Below are positions 34,772 through 47,035 of a DNA stretch of 64,000 bases, piece by piece (position 1 is the stretch's first letter; every line of letters starts with the position of its first letter). The notes under the pieces are model-generated. The model worked only from the letters and a program-made list of their open reading frames with translations, did no database searches and was not told the origin of the DNA. Position numbers and translations under genes: made by a program. The DNA is taken from contig NC_003281.10 of assembly GCF_000002985.6 (NCBI RefSeq), positions 6,138,001 to 6,202,000 of the forward strand, in the 5' to 3' direction. This DNA comes from Caenorhabditis elegans. Lineage: Eukaryota > Nematoda > Chromadorea > Rhabditida > Rhabditidae.

Positions 34772-35404
34772 TTTGTGTTGTTGTGAAAAGCGAGTCGGAA
34801 CTGAAACGTGGAACATTTAGAGAGTAAAATTATTTTGAACGGCCTAAAATGAAACGACAATAGCACAGTTTTCTAATATAGTGAAGTTCAAATAACGAAT
34901 ATGACATGTAAAGTTACTGTGCACAAAGAACAAATGATAGGAAGTGGCAAACTAGCTGGAATTTACTGAAAATGAGAAGAAAACGCGACGCAACACGTCA
35001 CGCGCGTATCAGAGATTCATTGCAGTTATTTGGCAGAAGGCTGTCTTGACAATAATGAATTTGCTAATTGGAATAGTTTAGGCTTTTGGAGCTTCTAAAT
35101 ATAACTAACAAAAAATGAACAAAACGTGTAAGTTGAAGAGAAATCCAGCTAAAAATTCAGTTTCGCAACAAAAAAAAGTTAGAGACTGCAAACGCGCCAG
35201 GACGATTACTGGCGTGTATGGCGATTTTGTTGACGCATATCTCGTTTTATTCAGTTTTCTCTCACATTTACAGTATTTTCGGATGAATAAATTGCTTTTG
35301 GTCGAGTTTATAGCAGTTTACATGTATTTATTAAATTAATATTTTAGTCATTTGGATAATGATACAGTTTCCACCACCCAATAAATAAAACCTTACTTTT
35401 TTAG
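34772..35404. promoter_or_regulatory. Divergent upstream region of the CDV3-like gene and the PIG-Y/abcf-3 unit
   Basis: A 630-bp gap between divergent start regions. A trans-splice-like acceptor ACTTTTTTAG ends at 35404, just before the PIG-Y-like ORF. An open frame at 35115-35339 encodes a basic then hydrophobic peptide that I cannot support as a gene. Confidence 0.45.
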
Positions 35405-35416
35405 GACTCGTAGTGT

Positions 35417-35614
35417 ATGCTAGAGGAATCTCACTTGGTGGACGAGCTAACAGCTTCTTTCATCTCCGATCAAACGTATTATCTTCTTCTGATTCCAAGT
35501 CTCATTCCGGTTTTCATCGTCTTTCACTTTTTCAATTGGCTGGGTATGATACGAGAAACGCAACTTATTTACGAGTGTGTTATGAATTTTTTCCAGGTTA
35601 CGAGTTCTTCTTGA
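35417..35614 (+). CDS. Small membrane protein resembling PIG-Y (GPI-GlcNAc transferase subunit)
   Basis: A 65-aa ORF starting MLEESHLVDELTASF. Residues about 22-43 are a hydrophobic segment, LLLIPSLIPVFIVFHFFNWLG, which resembles the signature of vertebrate PIG-Y (LLLP-x3-IPV-x-V-x-FH-x3-W-x-G, then a basic residue). PIG-Y is a roughly 70-aa ER membrane subunit of the complex that starts GPI-anchor synthesis. The worm ORF lacks an obvious first membrane segment; an in-frame TAG at 35411-35413 argues against simple extension upstream. It ends 11 nt before the abcf-3 ATG. A trans-splice-like acceptor precedes it at 35404, and another (TTTTTTCCAG ending about 35595) lies inside its last codons. 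The homology call rests on one motif and needs a profile search. Confidence 0.55.
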   Translation: MLEESHLVDELTASFISDQTYYLLLIPSLIPVFIVFHFFNWLGMIRETQLIYECVMNFFQVTSSS

Positions 35615-35625
35615 ACAATTAAATA

Positions 35626-38052
35626 ATGGCAAATGTTGAAGCAATTCCTGGCTATCTCACGGCCACTTTTCCCACACTTCCAATTGAGATCAAAGACTAT
35701 GTCTCTGCAATTCTCAAAGAGAATTCCGATGAGATCACATCTTTAGATGAAGTTATGGATGCCGTTGGTGAACATCTTCAAGCTTCCGTGGAAAATCTTT
35801 GCGAGGTTGGAGCTAAGAATGCTTGTCAACAACTTCTGAAACTACTTCACGGAGACAACCTTCCAAAGGCTATCAAACAACAGGAAGCAACTACGAAACG
35901 TCTCGAGCAAACTGTTGACATGGCTGCTGAAAATCAAAACTTTGAAGCTCTTCAAAGCATCTGGAAAGTACAAACAAGAGATACTCCAACTACCGTTGAT
36001 AAGAAGAAACTTGCTAAGGCCGAAGATCGTGCTGCAGCGAAAGCAGAAGCTCGTGCAGATGCACCTGTTGAACGGAAGAAGAAGAAGAATGAGCCATCAG
36101 CAACGGCTTCCCAAGCTCCAATTCGTGACTCGGGTGCCCGTGGAGCCAACTCAAAGGATATCAAACTGGAAAGTGTGGATATTTCTATCGGTACGAAACA
36201 ACTTCTCTCATGTGCCGATGTCACAATGGCATTTGGAAGACGATATGGATTGGTTGGAAGAAACGGAATCGGAAAAACGACGCTGCTTAAAATGATTTCA
36301 AGCCAACAGTTGAAGATCCCCGCAGGTATTTCAATGCTGTCTGTGGAACAGGAAGTGGAAGGAGATGATACACTCGTTTTGGATGCTGTTTTGATGTCAG
36401 ATACGAAGAGACAAACACTTCTTGATAGGGAAAAGACGCTGCAAGTGAGATATTCAGAAAATGATATTAATATTCAATGAGAATAATATGACAAAAAAGT
36501 CTGATTTGAATTCATTCCATTCTTGAAATATATATTTTTAATTTGAACAAAAATTAATTCATTTTTCAAAATTAAAATTTCAGAGTCGTATAAACAAGGA
36601 CAATATCAATGACGCCGAGAAAACCAAATGGAATGACGAGCTTTCAAAACTTTACATCGAAATGGAAGCTCTCCAACTTGACAAAGCTCCAGCACGGGCT
36701 TCTTCCCTTCTTTATGGTCTCGGTTTCACTCCAGACGAGCAGAAGCGTCCAACAAAGGAGTTCTCTGGAGGATGGCGTATGAGAGTTGCCCTTGCCAGAG
36801 CTCTATTCGTGAAGCCAGATCTCTTGTTGCTTGACGAACCGACTAACATGTTGGACATGAGAGCGGTTTACTGGTTGGAAGGACATTTGCAAGGTTGGGA
36901 AGGAACTATTTTGACGGTTTCTCACGACCGTAAATTCCTCAACGAAATTTGCACGGACATTGTTCATTTGCACACCAGACGATTGGATCACTACAAGGGT
37001 AATTACGATCAATTTGAGAAGACGATGAAGGAAAAGTTGACGCAACAGCAGAGAGAATACGAATCACAACAGCAATTGAGACAGCATACTCAAGAGTTTA
37101 TTGACAAATTCAGATACAACGCTAAAAGAGCTCCAATGGTTCAATCCAGAATCAAGATGTTGGAAAAATTGTGAGTTTTTATAAAATATTGTCACTAAAA
37201 ATTTTATTATGATTTTCAGGCCTGTTCTTCTTCCTGTCGAACTCGAATCAGACATTCACTTCAAATTCCCAGAATGCGAAGTTCTCAGTAATCCAGTTCT
37301 CCAACTCGATGAAGTATCCTTCCGTTATAACGAAGATTCTCCCTATCTTTTCCGAAAGCTCAATCTCGGAACTCATGCCAACTCCCGGATTTGTATTGTC
37401 GGAGAAAACGGAGCCGGTAAAACTACACTGTTGAAACTTTTGCTCGATGATCTCCAACCATCCGTTGGACTTCGAAATGTGAATCGTCGTATTCGAATTG
37501 CCTACTTCACACAGCATCACGTTGATCAATTGGATATGGAAACATCAGCTATTGAGGTGTTGATGAAGAATCATCCTGGAAAGACTCAAGAAGATTATCG
37601 AGCAGCTTTGGGAAGATTTGGATTAGCTGGTGATATGGCTTTGCAATCTGTTGAGACACTTTCTGGAGGTCAAAAGTCTCGATTGGCATTTGCTAATTTA
37701 GCCTTGATGCAGTGAGTTTTGCTTGAAAATAGCAACATTTTCAAAAAATATTCATTTTTTCCTAGAAAAAAAAATTTATTCAAACTCCGTCTAATTCATA
37801 GTATTTTTCAGGCCAAACTACTTGATTCTTGACGAGCCTACTAATCACTTGGATGTCGAAACGGTTGAAGCTCTTGGAAAAGCGCTTAATGTTTTCAATG
37901 GAGGTGTCGTTTTAGTTTCTCACGACGAGCAACTCATCGAGCTTGTGTGCAAGGAACTTTGGGTTGTGAAGGATCGAATGGTGACAACTTTGGAGGGAGG
38001 ACTCGAAGAATACAGAAAGCAAGTCTACAAGCAGCTTCAACTCACTGCCTAA
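35626..38052 (+). CDS. abcf-3: ABCF-3, cytosolic ABC-F ATPase (Gcn20/ABCF3-like)
   Basis: Four exons (35626-36444, 36584-37170, 37220-37711, 37812-38052) give 712 aa. The N-terminal about 200 residues are helical and charged, with a Lys-rich run (VERKKKKNE), as in ABCF3/Gcn20. Two ATPase modules without membrane segments follow. The first has GRNGIGKTT, the signature EFSGGWRMR and LLLDEPTNMLD; the second has GENGAGKTT, LSGGQKSR and LILDEPTNHLD. The linker between them contains the FIDKFRYNAKRAPMVQSRIK helix typical of ABC-F proteins. Family members act on ribosomes; yeast Gcn20 works with Gcn1 in Gcn2/eIF2alpha control. The gene is divergent from the CDV3-like gene and has a PIG-Y-like ORF directly upstream. 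Confidence 0.96.
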
Positions 38053-38193
38053 ATTTTTCCTGTTTTGTTTCGCATTCGGTTGTTTCCCATATTTCACCCA
38101 GTTTCCACGTTTTGTTACACTATTTAAGAATTCAATTTATAATTTTTGTTGAGAAAAAAGTTTATTGCTTTATTAAATTGTTCACTTCAAAAT

Positions 38194-38861
38194 TTAAGTA
38201 TGAGTGAGAGCTCTAGCCTGGAAAATAATGCAAAGGTCTTCCTTGCTCGGGTCATCATGAAGAAGATACTCGAGTTGGTAAGGCTTATCGTTCTGAAATT
38301 GGGGGTTTAACTTTCGAAGAATACACATCAAAATAACCTTGAGAAGATTGATGATAGCTGGAGTATCAGAGAAGTCGAGTTCCAAATTGATGACCTTGTT
38401 TTTCGGTTCAATTGGGCATGGTACTCCGTTGGTACAAGCATCGATGTTGTTCCTGGAAAAGGTTACTGTAGGTTACTGTAAGAAGCAAAAATCTTACAAA
38501 AGTCCAAAAGTTGGTACTGAAGACCATCCACAAGTAGCCATATTCCATGACCAGACCTTGATAGTTTGTTTAAGTCCAGGAGTAGTATAAGTTGAGGATG
38601 GATCATTGATGGATGTTGCAATGAGAAGTGGTTCAGTAAGACGGATTGGATATTCACTGTTACCTGGATTCAATTATACATTCGTAGAAACTATCAGAAA
38701 ACTTGCGAACCACTCTTATCAGTTGGATTAACATTGGTCACCATAACTGGTCCATTTGAGCATTGCCACCAGTTGACCTTTGTCTCTGTAGTATTCGGCC
38801 ATTGATCGCATGCCGACGAGAGAGCAAGTAGGGCGAAGAGACACAGACAACGAGCAAGCAT
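38194..38861 (-). CDS. Secreted ML-domain (MD-2-related lipid recognition) protein
   Basis: Four exons (38861-38711, 38663-38498, 38452-38338, 38292-38194) give 176 aa. Residues 1-19 are a signal peptide (MLARCLCLFALLALSSAC). The mature part has the features of small secreted ML proteins: WWQCSNGPVMV, EYPIRLTEPLLI, ATCGWSSVPTFGLL, then NNIDACTNGVPCP with paired cysteines, and DKPYQLEYLLHD near the end. ML proteins (NPC2, MD-2, GM2 activator) bind lipids or sterols in extracellular or lysosomal spaces; the ligand here is unknown. An acceptor CCAG abuts the ATG directly, suggesting trans-splicing at the start codon. Its paralogue is at 40015-40677 on the same strand. Confidence 0.8.
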
Positions 38862-40014
38862 CTGGAATTGAAGTAGAATTTTTCGTTTCGAAAGCTAGTG
38901 GATGTGATCTAAGTTGGAATAAAATAGTGAATCTGTAATTGGTTAACTGGGAAATTTGAGAAAATGGAAAACTAAATTGCAAAATGATCATCAAATTCGA
39001 TAGGAAAAACTACGATAAGAGAAATATCAAAGCACATGGCAATTTGAAGAAACCACGCGTTTTAATAGTTTTTTGCATGTAATTGTGATTCTAGAATAAA
39101 AAAGAGGTCACAGAGAACCGGAAATATCCACAGGAAGTACTCATTTTCATTGAAAAAATTTCATATGTATATTGAGTATTCCTGAGAAATGCACCTTTCG
39201 AAGTCTCGCCACGATTGAAAATTTTGCTCACTCGTGCTATGCGCCTTTAAAACTTGGGTACCATACATTTTTATTTTTCATTACTTTGTTCAGCAACTTT
39301 AGCTTTATCAGCGTCTTAATATTACGTAGACGTCAGAAGATGAGAGTTTCCGTCATAATTTACGCAAATGGGTCTCGCCACGCGGAAAGCGGGTTACTGT
39401 AACACGTGTCAATATGAAGGCCGCTACTGCACCATGTTTTTCTAATACAATGAATAACTGATTCCAAGCTTTTTAAAATAAAATTATGATACAATGGAGG
39501 CCTAAGAAATTGACGCGTGGTAAAGTAACTCGTTGTACTCATAAGATATGAAGAAAATTTTCATTTTTGACGTCTATGCGATTTTTATATTCTTCTTCTA
39601 TTTTGATCATTAAATCCGATGAATTGAAGGAAAGACAAAGTTTTAAAAAACCTGTGCAAGCACGTATTCTTCATACTTCCAACTTTAGGTACTTATTGAA
39701 ATTTCTCAGTTTTCAAACTATAACTGAATCGGGAAATTATTAATAATTTCTGATTCCTTGTTTACTTGTTTGATTTTTGGTTCATTGCCAAAATGGCAAA
39801 TATGCAACATTTTCCAGTGCGAATAGTTCTTTTTTATCAAAATGTTATCGCAACTTTAGTTCGATTTCGGAAATTTTTCCTTCAAATTGATAATGAACAA
39901 AAACCAACAAAAAGTCAAGATTATGTACATTTTATTGTTGTTAAAATATACGCCCGTGTTATAGTGCAAATATAATTAGAAATCTTAAAGCCAATCGCCA
40001 AATGGGAAAGCATT
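38862..40014. other. Intergenic between the two ML-domain genes
   Basis: No supported gene. It presumably contains the promoter of the 38861 gene and the 3' end of the 40677 gene. Short repeat-like pieces (GGGTCTCGCCACGCG and GGGTTACTGTA at about 39370-39400) resemble dispersed worm repeats. Confidence 0.5.
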
Positions 40015-40677
40015 TTACTTAAGGAAGGCCCAAGCCTGGACCATCATGCATGAGGTGTCTCCGGATTGGTTGTCGTGAAGGATGTACTCGAGTTGATATG
40101 GCTGATTGTCCTTGAGTAAGGCGATGATTTGGTCGAACTTGGTGAAGTCAATGATGACGTCAAGTTCTTGGTTTCCTGGACGGACTGGGCATGGGACTCC
40201 GTTTGCGCAGGCGTCAAGGTCCTTCCTGGAAGATGAATCGTTATTTATTATTTAGAAGTCGAGAATAGCCTAAACAGTTCACCCATTCTAATCCATTAGA
40301 ATTAACTTAAAGATATAAACTTACAAAAGACCGAGAGTTGGGATTGAGCTCCATGTGCATCCGTTCCATCCTCCATACTTCCAGATATTGACGGTGTTAC
40401 GAAGATTTGGCGACACATATGTGCTCGTTGGGTTATTGATTTGAGTCTTGACAACAATTGGCTGACTCAAATGAATTGGGTACTCGTATTGTTTTCCGGT
40501 AGAGTCGTATGGAGTAGCATTCAAAAATTGAACTGGTCCAGATGAGCACTGCCACCAGTGCATCACTTTGTCGGTTCCATTTGGTGCAGCACAGTCTGCC
40601 AAGTTGTCGACAACTGGGAGAACAAAAGAAGTGGCAGCGATGCAAAGAACTGAGAGAATGACACACCTGAGAAGCAT
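40015..40677 (-). CDS. Secreted ML-domain protein, paralogue of the 38194-38861 gene
   Basis: Two exons (40677-40325 and 40225-40015) give 187 aa. The signal peptide is residues 1-17 (MLLRCVILSVLCIAATS). It shares the layout of its neighbour: HWWQCSSGPVQFL, EYPIHLSQPIVV, NGCTWSSIPTLGLL, DLDACANGVPCPV, NQPYQLEYILHD and a Cys close to the C-terminus. The neighbour's two extra introns are absent. The pair is most simply explained by tandem duplication with intron loss or gain. The start was chosen at MLLRC because a signal peptide begins there and an acceptor-like TTTCAG lies about 10 bp upstream; a longer in-frame start upstream looks non-coding. Confidence 0.82.
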
Positions 40678-43077
40678 TGTGAGAGGCTGAAAGTTCAAGA
40701 ATTCATTGAAAAAAATGACAGTTTTGAATGGTGAAATGGTGATAAGTAGTGATGATAAGGGAGTAGAATGCAAGTAGAATAACTTTGGGGAACTGGTTAT
40801 TAAGAAGCGTAGGATCAGGCTCGGACTTCTGTTTAGACTCGAGCCCAAGTTAAAATGAATCTTGGTGTACATCATGACGATCTGCCTACAGCGTGAGTTC
40901 GGCTAAACTGTATTTTTCTACTGAAACGAATAAATGGTGAAATTATAAAACCGTTCGTGGCCTTAAATAACCAAAAGCGGAGTTTTTTCCCTACTATAGT
41001 CTAACAGAAAATCAGAAATATGACCTTCCACTCCTTCCCAAGCTCCTCATTTATACGTTTCAATTAATCTCCACCCCCTTCAAACATCCCGGGGCTCTTT
41101 CCTTATCAGACATCAACCCATTTTCTCTATTATGCTTGCTCTTCGGTATGTCCGCGACGTTATCAAAAACTTTTCTCTTTTTTTTTCTGAAACTCCCCTG
41201 TGCTTTCTCTAATTACTCCACTTCCTTTGCTCTCCAAATATACTCTATAATCAATTGACGTCGATGGAAAACTTGTTGCAAACACGTGCTGAAAATGACA
41301 ATTTTGGGGCAGAGGGCGAACCGAACTCGATTTTTATTTTTTGGACACTGAAGTGGTAGCAAGAATGTGGTTTGAAAAGTTGTCCGGTTTAGAAAAAATG
41401 ATAACGAATTTCGTAGAAGATTTGGGAGGATTAAAAAGTTTAATTTCCGCAATTCTTGCAAACCTGTCAAGTAAAACATGAATCGGTTCCGTTATCATTT
41501 GAAACTTGATCACTGATTGAAATATGAGTTTCACATAAAATATATATTTAGTCGATCATTTCCTGTTAGAATATTTGTTTATTGAGTTGCATTTTTGACA
41601 ATTTGCACAGTTCCTGTTATGCGGCATTAAACCTATTTTGAGAGAATGTACGTACACAACTTTTTAATTATTTCGTTGAAACCAATTTACGTCTTATTGG
41701 AAAAATCTTTTCGTTTAATTAAGTTGGTCGGTAAAATGATGATAACTTTACAATCAGTTAAAGGAGAAGCAGGAAGAACGTACACATCCTATAGGTTTGA
41801 GGTTTTAAATCTTTCCAGAGCGAAATTTATATTGTTTAAGTTGCAAATAAATGTATGTATGGAAATTTATTTAATCAATCATGTTCTTTCAATTAAAAAT
41901 ATTTTAAAATTTCTCTGATAACCCAAAGTACCCTCTATGTAGAATACGAGACTATATAGTTATAATGGGTAGATTTTATTTTTTTTTTGTTGCACGAAGC
42001 GTTGTTGAAATACATTAAAAATCTGAGGAAAACATACGAAGACAATTGCGTAAAGCTATAAATAAGCCTATAATATTTGTAATTTACTCGATCTGTAATT
42101 GACGGGTTACTCTCATATTGATTTGTTCTATAATGGTAATTTCCATTTGAAACTCTACAAAAGTTCGAATGGATTTGTAGATGTTTCCTATAAGAACATT
42201 TTGGCAGTACCATTTCACCATTTACTTTGATAACCTGGGAACTTTATAAGAAACTTTTTTCCCAATTTTGGCATTCTTCGCATAACTAATTAAACCAAAA
42301 ACTTTAGTCGATCATAGACTAGTTGATGGGTGTTTCCTCTCTGAAACATAATAGACCCTATGTTTTACAAACTATGTTCTATTGACTGATAACTTTTTCT
42401 TCTTTGTTCTTTTCCCCTTACAAACCGGTTCTGATAAGGGTAGTAAAATTCAGGAGCACCGCTAGCAGAAGTAGTAGCAACAACAGTATAAAGTACACGT
42501 TTCCTCCATGTGACCTATACTGCAATTTTCGGATTATTTGAATGACCTAGAACGAAACTACTTTCGATGACATTACAATTTTTAGTGTGTGATAATAAAA
42601 AAGTGATAGATAAACGTTTTTCGAGCAGAGCAGACATCAAAAGATTGAGAGCAAACAAGAGTAAATGCGCAATAGATTTCGGCGATATCCGGTTCAGAAA
42701 ATAGGATGATATTTGTTTATTGGATTGTGATAAACATAGACTACAAGTTAGCCATTGTCATTTCTGAGCTAGGTGGTTTAAAAACTTGTATCAGAATTAC
42801 TGTTTAGGTTTTCATTAGGTTTTCAACAACTTCAAATTTGTTTTTAAGCTTTCAAAACTTTCACCTAAAGTTGAATGTAAATAGATTTGTATTGGTGGTA
42901 ACTTCACAAACACACTACACACAACATCATATTTTGAAGTTGACTTTTTTAGCACATTTTGGATTTAGATAACACAAAAATTCATTTCAAGTGGAAAGAT
43001 CAAAGTAAACATGAGACCCTTGATTAAGATATAAAAGTCAATAAATTAATAAATTAGTATTCCCAATCCCAAAAAAT
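40678..43077. other. Gene-free AT-rich interval
   Basis: 2.4 kb with no supported exon on either strand. Frames such as 41646-41918 (+) have no recognisable domain and no start or acceptor context that convinces me. Confidence 0.5.
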
Positions 43078-45218
43078 TCACTGGTTCAAGCAAGCATTGG
43101 TTGAAGCAGGCTTCGAACTTGGCACTGCTCGATATTGAATGCTAAACGTCAACTGATTGTAGCGAATTATTCCACGAAGAGCAATCATATTAAGCTCAGA
43201 GGTGAACACTTGGTTTAGGATTGTGTCACAGCAGGTTCTGGAAAATAATTTTCGAACTGAAAATTCAATAGTATACCCTAAACTCACATCATTCCAAATA
43301 AGTCAAACTTTCCAAGATTAACTTCAATCGATTGCCATGGACATTCTTGCATACATATTGCTGCCAATGGAGTTTTTGTCATTTTGAATTCAATTTGTTG
43401 TCCTTCTGGAGCTTTGATATGCCAGTAACAATTGGTCGAATTGTCTGTGGAAGAAGAGAAGCTGGATGGGTCTCCGGCTTTTGCGTCGAAGGTTTCCCAA
43501 GAGGATGTAGCCTGAAAGCATTATGTTCTGTTAGTTCTCAAAAAGTTGTTTCAATCTACCTGAAGCACGGCTCCATTACAATTTGGAGCAGTACCAGATG
43601 GTAAGCTATCGCAGCTAGCTCCTGTGAAATAGCGCGGACATTTGCATTGATTACAGTTACGGGAGTCTGTGATTCCACAATTTGAACACTTCATTTGTAT
43701 CTTGCATTGGCCTGGAAAAAATGAAAAGTGCTTAATGGCTAAATGAATAGTAATAAAATTTGGCTTGGTAATAGCTACATTTTACAGTCTACAGTCCGTC
43801 TACAGTAAGTTTATCCAATTTTGAACCCTACAGTACCCCATCAAAGAGTATATTACAAGACACATCACCCAATTGTGCTTACTTGTGCAATTGTACAACT
43901 TGTTCACTCCGATAATATCTGAAAATGCTGGTGCCTCTCGTTGTCCCATACTATTCTGGAATCCATTCTCCTTTGCCAAAATTGTATACTTCGATGAGTC
44001 AACAGCAAATGCATCTGTAATATTTTCATTACCAATTCAAATTAATTTTTGCTCTTACATGGGTAATACTGCATAACACTTCCATAATCATATGGCAAAT
44101 TCAACAGCTGTGCCTGATCCACTGCCATTTTTTGAAAATTGTATGCCTGACTTGGAATGATATTGCTAAAGTCCACATAGACGTAGTTATCCCGATCGGC
44201 GCGTGATTGTTGGTGCCAGAAGCCAATGGCATGCATGAGCTCGTGGGTTGCAGTACCAAACTGAAAATAAATTGTTTTTAGAGCTCTTCATAGGAAGACA
44301 TAAAACACTTGAATGTTTTCTGTAAAAATGTCTAAATATGAATAAAAATTACCGTATCACAGTTTGGCCCAACTGAAACCATTTGGTATGGCATGTCAAC
44401 TTGCTTTCCGACATATGACCAACATCCTCCTGCAGATGATAAAAAGAGACGGTTTTTAGCATTATTGTCTTCCTGAAAAATTATAATTTGAAAAAGGAAC
44501 CAATAGATTGTTGGAAACCTTGAAGCTCAGACAGCTGTTATCATTCCAAAATTGAATTGCTTTTCTGACATTGGCTATGTTGGTGGCGGCTGGAATATTT
44601 TTTCCCAGTTTAAACAAAAAATTTACTAGAACTTACATAATTTAGTATCAAATTGATAAAAGATCGGAACACTGACACTCCAAAAATTGGTAGTATCTAC
44701 AATCGCTTGCCTCTTTGATCGATAATTTCCATTTTCAATTGCAGTTGCAATGTGTTTGGCTTGTTTCTCATTCAGCATGATGTCAGATTCAAATGTGTAT
44801 TCTACAAAACACAGTTTCTTTTAACTCAAAAAATCGAAGAAACTTGCCGTTGATATCTTGATTCAGTTCTTCAAATTTCTTTGTCTGATTGTTCTTTGGA
44901 CCGTAGTTTAAGGCAGCCTGGAAATATAACCTTTACAATTTACTATTTGGATAAAAATTTCATTGAAGGTTGGAGTATTTTTGATACCTACATTTAATTG
45001 TAAGTTAAACTAAAACCTACGAAAGTAACAGGAGGAGCAACACCTTGTCTTCCTTGAACCCTCGGAACACGATTCTCAAACGCCTTATCGATAATTCCAC
45101 GAATCTTCTCTCGATTTGTAACTGAATCAGGATTATTGTCCACCAGAATCTTTTCCAGGGCCTTTTGAGTCGGGGCACCCAGCACGAAAGGGATGAAGAA
45201 TACAACGGGGAAGAACAT
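43078..45218 (-). CDS. nas-28: NAS-28, astacin-type zinc metalloprotease with EGF-like and CUB domains
   Basis: Exons include 45218-45021, 44917-44848, 44801-44637, 44589-44519, 44472-44353, 44260-44059, 44014-43883, 43711-43560, 43511-43288 and 43237-43078. Order: signal peptide (MFFPVVFFIPFVLGA), propeptide, a dibasic processing site (RSKRQA), then the astacin catalytic domain. Its zinc site is HELMHAIGFWHQQSRADRD, and the Met-turn is in DYGSVMQYYP with the Tyr ligand. A Cys-rich EGF-like module follows (CSNCGITDSRNCNQCKCP) and then a CUB-like C-terminal domain. Secreted astacins of this layout act on cuticle and other extracellular proteins in worms. The intron after 44848 begins GC instead of GT (ACG/GCAAGT). 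The symbol is from recognition of the protein. Confidence 0.9.
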
Positions 45219-46001
45219 GTTTTGAATATGGATAACTAATTTTAGGCACTGTTTATATACGGGTTATCCATAGTGGTCCCAATGGTTTGTTGTTGTTATT
45301 CGAGAATGGAGGTTTATGAAAGTTTTTGAAAGAACAGGAACATCACAGCTTGAGTCATCATGTCAATAATAATAATGGTCAGTTAAAATGGATCCAGTTA
45401 TTAAAATTTTGTAAAAATTGAATACGCCCTGTCAGTAACGGAAATAATCTATTGTGCTCATTCTCAGGTCATAATTTTATTTGCAAGTAGAGTTTGATCA
45501 CGGATTTTTCTCAAAGTTCAAAAGCTCTTTTAACAATAATTATTGACTAAAGATTCTAGTAATAAAAAGTAGAAAAAAACTTCTCACGTTTTACTTGACG
45601 GTTTTAGCTCTCAAAACTTCAAAACGTATGAAGTTTGGAATCAAACGGGGATTTCAACAATACCAGGTAGTTTAAAATGAGTGGATAGTTTTTTATTTGT
45701 TTTTCCTGATAAATTACTTTGCTTGGAAGCTCCGTCAATTTGTTTTGTGAATCAACAAAATTTAAGTTTATATGAAGGTCCCAATACTAAGTTTATTCAA
45801 TAATAAGCCAATAAAATTTAAAAAACCGTTTGCAATACAATACTATACTATAATAAAGTTATCTAAAATCTCCTAATTAAATCAAAAAAACAATGGGCAT
45901 GCGTTATAATAAAAGTTGAAATTAATAAAATAAAATCAATGAAGTATTCACTTAAATGTCCATATAAACAATGCAATCCAATCCATCTAAACATTTTTTT
46001 T
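45219..46001. other. Upstream region of nas-28, no gene seen
   Basis: AT-rich, no supported exon. It presumably contains the nas-28 promoter and ends at the 3' end of the LINE fragment. Confidence 0.5.
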
Positions 46002-47035
46002 GACCCACAAGTGGATTTATTGTTTAATCAAAGTTAATCAAAACAATAAAAAAGTCGGGACCCTCACGAGTCCGACAACGAGAGGAAAAAAATAGACCGG
46101 CATTGAGAGAAGAAAGGGAAAAAAAGACTTTTTGGGAAATTAGAGATCATAGAATTAATTATAACCGACAAACAAAATTATTCAAAACCGTGTTATGGAG
46201 GAATCAATAACTTTAACAAATTCACGGGGAGAAAGGAAATGGGGAGTATTATGAAAAATAGCATTCCAGACGGGGACAGTTGAGGTGAAAAAATCAGTAA
46301 TTTTTGGTTTTGTACATATAATAATCATAGGCCTTCTTTTAGACTCTGTAATTCTGATCAGATCGTTTAGATTTGGGAAGTAAGAGGTACCGCTTATAAA
46401 TTTATAAAGAAGTAGAAGCTTTGCCTTAAGCCTTCGATGACGAATCGAGTAGATATTAAGAATTAGAAGACGGTTTTCATAAGAAGTAAATGAGATATTG
46501 CATCTTTGTAATACTTGTCGAGAGAATGATCTAAGAGGTTTTTCAAGATGAGCAGAGAGTTTAGAGTTAGGAGAGGGAGAGTAGACGACTGAGCAATATT
46601 CGATTATAGGGAGTACATAAAAATTAAATAAATAAGCGTAGAATGAGGGGGAACTAGATTTGAAGCTTTTGAGTAGTTGTTTTGATCTCAGGAGAGCAAG
46701 AGCTACAGTTCTATTGATATGGGCTTTGAAGTTCAGAGAGGAGTCCGTAATGAGACCAAGGTCACGAACGGTAGAAGTTTCATGTATAAGTTTATTTTGA
46801 ATTAAGTAGGGATGAACTGGGTTTTTTGATCCCAGCCTTAGAAGAGCAGTTTTGGCGTGAGCAAGAGGAAGGGAGTTAGATATAGACCATTCAATAACAG
46901 TGTCGATGCCTTTTTGTAAAACAACGTGATCATTAGAGTACAGCTTAATGTCGTCAGCAAAAGCACCAAAACAAAGTTCGGTGGGTAGGCTGAGTAGAAG
47001 GTCATTTATAAAGACCTTTTTTTTTCCTTTTTTTT
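46002..47035 (-). mobile_element. 5'-truncated non-LTR (LINE) retrotransposon fragment
   Basis: An open frame of about 285 codons (to 46182) encodes the C-terminal part of a LINE reverse transcriptase. It contains FINDLLLSLP followed by GAFADDIKLYS, the catalytic FADD box, then the usual post-catalytic region (RDLGLITDSSLNFKAHI, with conserved Leu-rich helices and EYCSVVYSP). The endonuclease and the N-terminal RT motifs are missing, so it is dead on arrival. A 3' UTR-like tail with GGGTCCCGACTTTTTTATTG reaches about 46002. The frame is otherwise open, so the copy is fairly young. The first residues are contributed by the flanking repeat at 47036-47080. The family (jockey/CR1-like) is not settled. 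Confidence 0.88.

Noticed and set aside
35115-35339. Possible upstream exon for the PIG-Y-like ORF
   Set aside because: The peptide ends in a hydrophobic stretch that could supply the missing first membrane segment, but I found no in-phase donor joining it to 35405 or 35417.
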